A stretch of 9,991 bases of DNA from Candidatus Kuenenbacteria bacterium CG10_big_fil_rev_8_21_14_0_10_36_11. GTDB lineage: Bacteria > Patescibacteriota > Patescibacteriia > UBA2196. The notes below the pieces were generated by a model. It did not search any database. It saw only the letters and a list, made by a program, of their open reading frames with translations, and was not told the origin of the DNA. Of this stretch, positions 1 to 4,418 are shown piece by piece. The position numbers and the translations under genes were made by a program. Position 1 is the first letter of the stretch. The number at the start of each line of letters is the position of its first letter. The stretch lies in NCBI GenBank assembly GCA_002778535.1, contig PFBP01000056.1, positions 1-9,991 of the forward strand. The letters are read 5' to 3'.

Positions 1-816
1 TGCTTGTTCCCATTTGTTCCTGTACTTCGCAAAATATTCTGGATCAGTACGCATCCAGCTAATCAATTTTTCTTTTGCAATCTGTTGGATTTCGGGTAGT
101 GTATTCAACGCTTCTTTATTCTCTACAAAGCCAGTATTTGCCCATTTGTCTCGATACTTCGCAAAATATTCTGGATCAGTACGCATCCAAGAAATCAAAT
201 TTTCTTTTATAGCGCCTTGAATTTCTGGGGATTGTAAATTTTCCTGCGATAAACCCTCAGCGGTTATTGGCTGTAAACATCCCAACTCGTAAAAAGCTCG
301 GACAAAATTTCTACCATCTTTAGCTTGAATTAGTTCGGCAATCTTTTGGGTTATGAGAGGGGCGATTGTTTCTTTCAAAATTTGCCGATTTTCATCGTCA
401 ACTTTCTTCTCCTGTCCGGCTTGATAGACTATTTCGCTTGCCTTTCCAAAATCATTTTTCTCCAACGCTCCACCAAACTGCAATGTTCTAAATCGCGCCC
501 ATTCTTCTTTACCAATCCTTTCCTGTCCCTTAAGTCCGAATTTTCCCTCTTTTTCAATAACTTCAACCGCCTCAGTGGTTGATGCAACTTTTCCTTCTTG
601 CATCATAGTTTCTATTTCAGCGTCCATTCGCAGCGCTTCTTCTACAGCAATATCCATTTCGCCGATCTTTTCCCGACCTAAAATTTTCTGCCAGATAGTT
701 CGATATCTGCTTCTCTCTTCTGCCCTAATATCACGCTCTTGTTCAAACTGTTCTCTTGTTTGAGGAGTTTGAGCTTGCGCGTCTTCCAGATTTGGTTGTT
801 GTTTAAATTTTTCCAT
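1..816 (-). CDS. Repeat-containing hypothetical protein, 3' end outside window
   Basis: This reading frame is open from an ATG at 816 to the window edge, giving 272 codons with no stop. The start is supported by a strong Shine-Dalgarno stretch (GAGGAGAAAGG) ending 11 nt upstream. The product is hydrophilic with no signal peptide or membrane segment, so it is probably cytoplasmic. Residues 1-37 are Gln/Glu/Arg-rich, and 38-150 are charged and predicted helical. From about residue 152 a helical repeat begins. Residues 204-225 and 248-269 are almost identical (core ISWMRTDPEYFAKYR) and lie 44 residues apart, with linkers containing SPEIQ or LPEIQ. A degenerate earlier copy may cover residues 155-203. 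More copies may follow outside the window. The repeat suggests an alpha-solenoid, by inference. I do not recognise the family and assign no function. The shadow frames on the plus strand are not genes. Confidence 0.8.
   Translation of the reverse strand, partial: MEKFKQQPNLEDAQAQTPQTREQFEQERDIRAEERSRYRTIWQKILGREKIGEMDIAVEEALRMDAEIETMMQEGKVASTTEAVEVIEKEGKFGLKGQERIGKEEWARFRTLQFGGALEKNDFGKASEIVYQAGQEKKVDDENRQILKETIAPLITQKIAELIQAKDGRNFVRAFYELGCLQPITAEGLSQENLQSPEIQGAIKENLISWMRTDPEYFAKYRDKWANTGFVENKEALNTLPEIQQIAKEKLISWMRTDPEYFAKYRNKWEQA
23..189 (-). repeat. 132-bp tandem coding repeat
   Basis: A 35-bp stretch at 23-57 recurs without mismatch at 155-189, exactly 132 bp (44 codons) away and in frame. 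Sequence on both sides also matches, less exactly. Near-perfect nucleotide identity within a coding repeat points to recent duplication or gene conversion. Confidence 0.9.
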
Positions 817-837
817 AAATTTTAATCCTTTCTCCTC

Positions 838-861
838 TCTGGTTATTATATCCTAACCAGA
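838..861 (-). promoter_or_regulatory. Promoter with palindromic operator-like site
   Basis: On the minus strand a TATAAT box occupies 850-845, with a predicted start near 838 and a 22-nt leader to the ATG at 816. The -35 region is poor. The -10 box sits inside a perfect inverted repeat: arms TCTGGTTA and TAACCAGA (8 bp each, 861-854 and 845-838) separated by 8 bp. A dyad centred on the -10 box is the usual layout for repressor occlusion. The regulator is unknown; the adjacent broken HTH gene is one candidate. Confidence 0.6.
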
Positions 862-936
862 AAGAAAAATTTAAGTTATTAATACGACTTTATTTTACTA
901 ATAGTTTACCCCCCCGACATCTTTTGCAATACCCAT

Positions 937-1144
937 TTATTTTATTAAATCTTCTATTGAAACGCCAAGCGCTTTAGCGATTTTCGCCATAGTTTGGACG
1001 CTTGGTTTATTAACCGTGGCCGCTTTCAACTTTCATAAGCGTTGTGTATTTTATGTCCGCTTTCTTGGCTAAATCGTCTTGCGTTAAGCCAAGTTTAGCT
1101 CGCGTTTTCTTGATATTTTCGCTGATTGTTTTGCCACTTGTCAT
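937..1144 (-). pseudogene. Frameshifted Xre-family HTH regulator
   Basis: From the ATG at 1144 the frame encodes about 44 residues beginning MTSGKTISENIKKTRAKLG and continuing LTQDDLAKKADIKYTTLMKVES, a typical HTH_3/Xre N-terminal half. It then stops at a TAA just after the ESG position. The missing half is intact in another frame, reading KPSVQTMAKIAKALGVS then IEDLIK and a stop at 937. Removing one base, or adding two, near 1015-1020 restores a standard HTH of about 68 residues. No slippery sequence is visible there, so programmed frameshifting is unlikely; a real mutation or a sequencing or assembly error are both possible. There is no Shine-Dalgarno site and the leader is short. The intact protein would be a DNA-binding repressor of one compact HTH domain. 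Confidence 0.75.
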
Positions 1145-1155
1145 ATAAATAAAGT

Positions 1156-1208
1156 TTTGGTAGTATTATAGTATATAAGGTTATTATCTGTATTTTTATA
1201 CTACCAAA
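1156..1208 (-). promoter_or_regulatory. Promoter and inverted repeat upstream of HTH gene
   Basis: A TATAAT box lies at 1170-1165 on the minus strand, about 21 bp before the ATG of the HTH gene. Its -35 region is weak. Two perfect 11-bp arms (TTTGGTAGTAT and its complement) lie at 1156-1166 and 1198-1208, 31 bp apart. One arm overlaps the -10 box and the other lies upstream. This fits autoregulation by a dimeric HTH protein binding paired half-sites, but no binding was tested. Confidence 0.5.
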
Positions 1209-1332
1209 TAATATGAAAATAATCAAACAAAATTCTTGGCGGCGCATTTCGCAAAGCAAAATACGAAATTCGGCGGCGGCGGAAAGCGAGGGCGGGCAAC
1301 AAAACAATCCTGATTTTGAAAAAAGTTTAAGT

Positions 1333-1406
1333 TGGTCGGGCTGCCGGGAATTGGACCCGGTCTACATCCACCCCATGGACGCGTACTACCGGTATACTAC
1401 AGCCCG
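1333..1406 (-). tRNA. tRNA-Pro(GGG), CCA encoded
   Basis: The minus strand folds as a complete cloverleaf. It has acceptor CGGGCTG/CAGCCCG, T8 and A9, a 4-bp D stem with GG in a short loop, anticodon stem CGTCC/GGATG, loop ATGGGGT (anticodon GGG), a 4-nt variable loop, T stem CCGGG/CCCGG and discriminator A. CCA follows directly, so the 3' end is encoded, unlike the other three tRNAs here. The T loop reads TCCAATT, with C instead of T at position 55. The gene reads proline codons CCC and CCU. Confidence 0.9.
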
Positions 1407-1488
1407 ATATTATTTTAACTAAAAAATCTCGCGTACTACCATTAAAACATCACACCGTGATATTTAAATTACCATAACCCGCTAAATT

Positions 1489-1713
1489 AAAACGCCCTGC
1501 AAGGTTGTGATTCACAAGAAATCAAATCCGTAAATTTAACGGATTTCTGAATAATCTAACCAAATGTCATGAATTCCTGGCAAAGGTTAAATAGTTCAGA
1601 TTAACAATCGCTGGCATTCTCTTTAACAAATTCTGGTCTAACCAGAAATTTGCTAAAATGTGAATTCCATGATTAAAATTTGTAGAAATGATTCAGGAAT
1701 CTTCTTGTAGGGC
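1489..1713 (-). ncRNA. Structured RNA of about 220 nt, unassigned (6S-like topology)
   Basis: Nothing here encodes a plausible protein, but the ends pair and a promoter points in. The predicted first nucleotide (1713) is the outer base of a long closing stem: 1709-1713 with 1494-1498, 1704-1707 with 1500-1503, and 1697-1701 with 1509-1513. Inside are a 10-bp helix with one bulge (1567-1576 with 1662-1672), a strong hairpin 1627-1652 (CTGGT/ACCAG core, 3-nt loop) and a second hairpin 1524-1546 (AAATCCGT/ACGGATTT). The closing stem is followed by TTTT, as at a weak intrinsic terminator. A closing stem, a wide A/U-rich bubble with a hairpin in its 3' strand, and an apical arm resemble 6S RNA, which sequesters RNA polymerase. 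That is a topology argument only. I saw no RNase P, SRP or tmRNA signature. Confidence 0.5.
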
Positions 1714-1719
1714 AAGGTT

Positions 1720-1748
1720 ATTATAACATACTTTAAAAAAAATAAAAA
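1720..1748 (-). promoter_or_regulatory. Extended -10 promoter for the 220-nt RNA
   Basis: The minus strand reads TGTTATAAT (1728-1720), a perfect -10 box with the extended TG motif. A weak -35 (TTTTTA, 1748-1743) lies 17 bp upstream inside the preceding terminator's T tract. The predicted start, 7 bp downstream at 1713, coincides with the first base of the RNA's closing stem. Confidence 0.7.
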
Positions 1749-1789
1749 GCCGCTGTTTTTAAGACTTTTTGAGTCAAAAATACAACGGC
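1734..1789 (-). terminator. Strong intrinsic terminator
   Basis: The minus strand carries an 8-bp stem (GCCGTTGT/ACAGCGGC, one G-U pair; 1789-1782 and 1756-1749). Further A-T and GACT/AGTC pairs close inside it. A T-rich run (TTTTTATTTTTTTT) follows. It would end the transcript from the 2259-2287 promoter and insulate the downstream RNA promoter. Confidence 0.75.
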
Positions 1790-1796
1790 CGAGATA

Positions 1797-1821
1797 TTGA
1801 TTAAGGGGTTGCCTTAATCAA
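1797..1821 (-). other. Perfect 10-bp hairpin between two terminators
   Basis: TTGATTAAGG and its exact complement (1797-1806 and 1812-1821) flank a 5-nt loop. The hairpin lacks a T tract, so it is probably a structural or RNA-stabilising element rather than a terminator. Confidence 0.5.
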
Positions 1822-1841
1822 AGCTCCTTCTGATAAAAGTG

Positions 1842-1868
1842 AAAAACCGACCATTTGTAAGGCCGGCT
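1842..1868 (-). terminator. Terminator with competing upstream pairing partner
   Basis: On the minus strand CCGGCC (1866-1861) pairs with GGTCGG (1852-1847; one G-U) over an 8-nt loop, followed by TTTTT. The same strand, extended to AGCCGGCC (1868-1861), also pairs perfectly with GGCCGGCT at 1913-1906, enclosing a small hairpin at 1886-1904. The two pairings exclude each other. This is the layout of an attenuator, though no ligand domain is recognised. Confidence 0.55.
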
Positions 1869-2036
1869 TTTCTTGTGTGTGTTTTGGATTTTTATTTAAA
1901 ATCCGAGCCGGCCCGGTGAAAGGTTAACTAAAAGACTAATTACAACCAAAACCAAATTTTGATTTGGCTGATTGGCAATTGATTTTAGCGCCTTATTGGT
2001 CGGCATAAGTTTTTAGAATCGCGCTATTTTATTGGC

Positions 2037-2115
2037 GCTAAGGTTGACAAATTTTTTCGCAAAAAAACTCGCTTCGCTCAAACAGTTTTTGCTCAAAAAT
2101 TTGTCAACACTTAGC
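2037..2115. repeat. 79-bp near-perfect inverted repeat
   Basis: Arms at 2037-2056 and 2095-2115 are 20 bp long and complementary apart from one bulged base; their inner 14 bp (GTTGACAAATTTTT) are perfect. The inside continues to pair (GCAAAAA with TTTTTGC) around a CTCGCTTCGCTC loop. It looks like a small dispersed palindromic element inserted in, or forming part of, the non-coding transcript. Confidence 0.8.
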
Positions 2116-2258
2116 ATGATAAAAAGATACAGCACAATTCGTAAGTTCTAATTCAAGCTTGAACTGGGACCGCTGCGAGATTCTTAAAAAATTTTGTACA
2201 TAATTTCTTAAGAAGAGCTGTTTCCCTGGTTGCGCACTAAATTTTGTAGTGCAGTATT

Positions 2259-2287
2259 ATTATACAGGTATAAAAGAATTAAGTCAA
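2259..2287 (-). promoter_or_regulatory. Near-consensus sigma70 promoter
   Basis: The minus strand has TTGACT (2287-2282), exactly 17 bp, then TATAAT (2264-2259). This is the best promoter in the window. It lies 18 bp past the ndk stop codon and points into the gene-free region, giving a predicted start near 2252. Confidence 0.85.
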
Positions 2288-2293
2288 AAAATG

Positions 2294-2302
2294 TTATCCA
2301 CA
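2294..2302 (+). other. Single perfect DnaA-box sequence
   Basis: TTATCCACA matches the DnaA-box consensus TTATNCACA. It lies 7 bp upstream of the -35 box of the strong promoter. Only one copy was seen, so it does not indicate an origin. It may tune the promoter or be a chance match. Confidence 0.35.
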
Positions 2303-2305
2303 GGT

Positions 2306-2908
2306 TTATTCTTTTATACCATCTAAATTAACATCATACAAAATTTTATCTTGCACCAAATTATAGCGTAAAATTTTTTCTTCTTTAAACCAGCATTTTA
2401 ATTCGCGTTCAGCTTCATTAACAGATTCAGAAGCATGCACTAAATTTCTAACAGCGCGTTGGTCAACATCAGCCATTGTATAGCTGTCAATATTAAAGTC
2501 CCCGCGAATAGTGCCCACATCAGAACTTAATGGTTCAGTAGAACCAACCAATTTTCTGACAATTTTTACTGCTTCATTGCCTTGAAGAACAATAGCGACA
2601 ATCGGACCAGAAGTCATAAAATCAACCAAAATTTTTTTAACAAATTTTCCTTGTTTTAATGGCGAGCGATCTAATTTGATGCCTTTGGCTTCATAGCCTT
2701 TAATAGTTTTGTTGCCGACTGATAAAAACCATTCTTCATTAGATGGATAAAAATTTTCCGCCTGTTTTTTGGTTGGAATGATCATTTTCAAAGCTAAAAA
2801 TTTTAGGCCCACTCTTTCAAAGCGGTGGATTATTTCTCCTATTAAAGATCTTTGTACGCCATCTGGTTTAATTAAAACTAATGTGCGTTCTTGTTTTGGG
2901 TGAGACAT
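2306..2908 (-). CDS. ndk: Nucleoside diphosphate kinase, long form
   Basis: The enzyme transfers the gamma phosphate from ATP to nucleoside diphosphates through a phospho-histidine, balancing NTP and dNTP pools in the cytoplasm. Visible signatures are TLVLIKPDGV near the start (Lys14), FMTSGP at 97-102, GTIRGDF at 132-138, and the active-site segment RNLVHASES with catalytic His158. At 200 residues it is clearly longer than the usual form of about 140. Extra sequence lies at about 58-88 (before KFVKKILVDFMTSGP), a few residues lie before the histidine loop, and a C-terminal tail covers about 180-200. All catalytic landmarks remain, so it is probably active. The ATG at 2908 gives the expected N-terminus. 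No Shine-Dalgarno site is evident. The gene follows ychF after a 137-bp A/T-rich spacer and may have its own promoter. Confidence 0.95.
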   Translation of the reverse strand: MSHPKQERTLVLIKPDGVQRSLIGEIIHRFERVGLKFLALKMIIPTKKQAENFYPSNEEWFLSVGNKTIKGYEAKGIKLDRSPLKQGKFVKKILVDFMTSGPIVAIVLQGNEAVKIVRKLVGSTEPLSSDVGTIRGDFNIDSYTMADVDQRAVRNLVHASESVNEAERELKCWFKEEKILRYNLVQDKILYDVNLDGIKE

Positions 2909-3045
2909 AAAAATTCAAAATGCAAAAATCAAAAATCAAAATTACAATTCAAAATTTAAAATTAAGTTTAGACAGTTTGATTTTAATTTTGCAAGTAATT
3001 TAATATTTGTGTAAATTTGTGTTCTAATTTGTGTTGATTTGTGTA
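2909..3045. repeat. Low-complexity spacer with four ACACAAAT repeats
   Basis: The ychF-ndk spacer has two parts. At 3005-3044 the octamer ATTTGTGT (minus strand ACACAAAT) occurs four times, starting at 3005, 3015, 3027 and 3037. The steps of 10, 12 and 10 bp place the copies on roughly one face of the helix. At 2909-2965 there are imprecise runs of CAAAAAT/CAAAATT type. No convincing promoter or terminator hairpin was found in it. Confidence 0.6.
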
Positions 3046-4113
3046 TCAAGTGCTGACTCTAAAATAAATTGTGTCGCCGTCTTGGATTGTGTAATCTTTG
3101 CCTTCAAGGCGCATTAGGCCTTTTTCTTTCACGCCTAAGTCTCCGTCATATTTGATAAAATCCTGCCAATTACAAACTTCGGCCCTGATAAAACCTTTTT
3201 CAAAATCAGTGTGAATTACGGCGGCTGCTTCTGGTGCTTTAGCGCCTCTCTTAATTGTCCAGGCGCGGGTTTCTTTTGGTCCAGAAGTTAAAAAAGTAAT
3301 TAAGCCAAGAATATTATAACTGGCAGTAATCAATTTATCAAGTCCGGTCACGGTAATGTTTAATTCCTTAAGGTATTCTTTTAATTCTGTTTCAGGCAAG
3401 TCAGCTAATTCAGCTTCTAATTTTGCGTTGATGGAAATAATGTCAGAAGTATTCGGTGACAAAGTGTCAGGGGTGTTAGACTGTAAGGCATCGTCAATAT
3501 TTTTAACATAAATAATAGGCTTCAAAGTCAGAAGCCCAAGTTCTTTAACAGATTTTTTTTCTTCATCAGTTAAGCCAATTTCATTAGCCAGTCTCCCCTG
3601 TTCCAAAGTTTTTTTAATTATTTTTAAAGTGCCAAACAATTTAAGAGCGTTTTTATCGCCTGATTTAATTTCATGTTCTGCACTCCTGATTCTTTTTTCC
3701 ACCGTAGCCAAATCAGCCATAATCAATTCAAGGTGAATTATGTCCTTGTCGCGCTCTGGATTAACAGATCCTTCCACATGGATGACATTTTCATCCTGAA
3801 AATCTCTTATCACCTCAACAATCGCGTCTACTTCGCGGATGTTAGCTAAAAATTGATTGCCTAGTCCTTCGCCTTTATGCGCGTTTTTTACTAAGCCGGC
3901 AATGTCAACAAATTCAATGGTCGCAGGAATAATTTTTTCTGAATGCGAAACCGCGGATAGTTTTTCTAAACGTTCATCTGGCACAGCTACTACGCCCACA
4001 TTGGGGTCAATAGTGCAGAAAGGATAATTAGCTGTATCAACTTGTTTTTTGGTTAAAGCTTTAAAAAGCGTTGACTTGCCAACATTAGGCAGCCCGACAA
4101 TTCCGACTTGCAT
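3046..4113 (-). CDS. ychF: Ribosome-associated GTPase/ATPase YchF (OLA1 family)
   Basis: YchF is an Obg-related P-loop NTPase that prefers ATP, binds ribosomes and is linked to translation and stress responses. At 355 residues it has the family's normal length. Visible are the P loop GLPNVGKST (7-15), the Walker B/G3 region VDIAGLV (69-75) followed by HKGEGLGN, the HVEG signature (112-115), a helical coiled-coil region (about 125-200), the unusual G4-region segment IIYVKNIDD, and the C-terminal TGS domain starting about residue 275 (LITFLTSGPKETRAWT) and ending DGDTIYFRVST. I chose the ATG at 4113, which gives the family's usual start MQVGIVGLPN; an upstream TTG at 4134 would only add seven residues. 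It ends in TGA. No clear Shine-Dalgarno site. It begins 43 nt after tRNA-Gln and may be co-transcribed with it. Confidence 0.96.
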   Translation of the reverse strand: MQVGIVGLPNVGKSTLFKALTKKQVDTANYPFCTIDPNVGVVAVPDERLEKLSAVSHSEKIIPATIEFVDIAGLVKNAHKGEGLGNQFLANIREVDAIVEVIRDFQDENVIHVEGSVNPERDKDIIHLELIMADLATVEKRIRSAEHEIKSGDKNALKLFGTLKIIKKTLEQGRLANEIGLTDEEKKSVKELGLLTLKPIIYVKNIDDALQSNTPDTLSPNTSDIISINAKLEAELADLPETELKEYLKELNITVTGLDKLITASYNILGLITFLTSGPKETRAWTIKRGAKAPEAAAVIHTDFEKGFIRAEVCNWQDFIKYDGDLGVKEKGLMRLEGKDYTIQDGDTIYFRVST

Positions 4114-4156
4114 AAGATTAAATTCAAAACTCAAAAGTTTTGTGATTCGTATTTTT

Positions 4157-4227
4157 CTGCGGGACAGGGATTCGGACCCCGGTTCACGGCTTCAAAGGCC
4201 GCTGTCCTACCACTAGACGATCCCGCA
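4157..4227 (-). tRNA. tRNA-Gln(TTG)
   Basis: The minus strand folds with acceptor TGCGGGA/TCCCGCA, T8, C9, D stem GTCT/GGAC, anticodon stem GCGGC/GCCGT, loop CTTTGAA (anticodon TTG), a 4-nt variable loop, T stem CGGGG/CCCTG and discriminator G. The weak first pair T1-A72 and G73 match known glutamine identity features. The T loop is TCCGAAT, with C at position 55 instead of T. CCA is not encoded. Confidence 0.92.
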
Positions 4228-4238
4228 ATGTTTCCTGT

Positions 4239-4365
4239 CCTCCCCTTTTCAAGGGGAGGTGTCCCGAAGGGACAGAGGGGTTAACCAAACATTAATACAA
4301 ATTATTAACCACCCCGATTAAAAAATCTTACGATTTTTTAATCACCCCTCCTTGAAAAGGAGGGG
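4239..4365. repeat. MITE-like palindromic element
   Basis: This 127-bp element starts and ends with related GC-rich hairpins: CCTCCCCTT/AAGGGGAGG (4239-4259) and CCCCTCCTT/AAGGAGGGG (4345-4365). Next to them lie TGTCCC/GGGACA (4260-4274) on the left and a perfect 12-bp hairpin, GATTAAAAAATC with its complement (4316-4343), on the right. Read inward from either side, the ends are similar (CTTTTCAAGG then GGGGT and TTAA). No transposase is present. It fills the space between ftsX and tRNA-Gln and could also act as a terminator for the ftsX transcript. Confidence 0.75.
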
Positions 4366-4418
4366 ATAAAATAAACAAATTTCTCGCTTTGCCCCGTTCA
4401 CTTAGGACGATCCACTTC

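Larger units (their letters stand above)
1842..2252 (-). ncRNA. Structured transcript of about 410 nt, unassigned
   Basis: A near-consensus promoter drives this non-coding stretch. Its predicted first base (2252) opens a perfect 6-bp hairpin (GCACTA/TAGTGC, 2234-2252). It continues with a hairpin at 2181-2214 (TTCTTAA/TTAAGAA plus inner A-T pairs), the 79-bp inverted repeat at 2037-2115, 7-bp arms at 1986-1992/2034-2040 that compete with the repeat's outer pairs, a 6-bp hairpin at 1952-1967, and the GC-rich switch-like hairpins at 1842-1913. Reading may continue to the stronger terminator at 1734. The only notable minus-strand ORF inside it, 34 codons, has no ribosome binding site. Size fits RNase P RNA or tmRNA, but neither P4 core motifs nor a tRNA-like T arm is visible. 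Function unknown. Confidence 0.45.

Noticed and set aside
14..763. Three plus-strand reading frames of 62-78 codons at the left end
   Set aside because: They are shadows of the continuous minus-strand frame at 1-816, which has a start, a strong ribosome binding site and coherent protein repeats.
1213..1422. Plus-strand frame of 69 codons, and a 70-codon minus-strand frame at 1095-1307
   Set aside because: The first runs through tRNA-Pro on the opposite strand. The second overlaps the HTH gene start and its promoter and resembles no known protein.
2018..2119. A 34-codon minus-strand frame beginning MLSVDKFLSK
   Set aside because: It runs through the 79-bp inverted repeat, has no ribosome binding site and shows low-complexity composition.
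2161..2180. T-box-like string TGGGACCGC on the plus strand
   Set aside because: It resembles the T-box core TGGNACCGCG, but the rest of the motif and a plus-strand downstream gene are missing, and the promoter here points the other way.
1489..2252. tmRNA or RNase P RNA
   Set aside because: Size and promoters fit, but I found no tRNA-like T arm with CCA, no tag-peptide frame ending in Ala-Ala, and none of the conserved RNase P core motifs.
2909..3045. CRISPR-like short repeats
   Set aside because: Repeat units are only 8 bp with 2-4 bp between them, and there are no spacers or cas genes.
4381..4418. Partial resemblance of the sequence after ftsX to the 5' part of tRNA-Gln (GGATCGTC...TA...GTG)
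   Set aside because: The match is short and gapped and no other tRNA arm can be formed, so a tRNA remnant is not supported.
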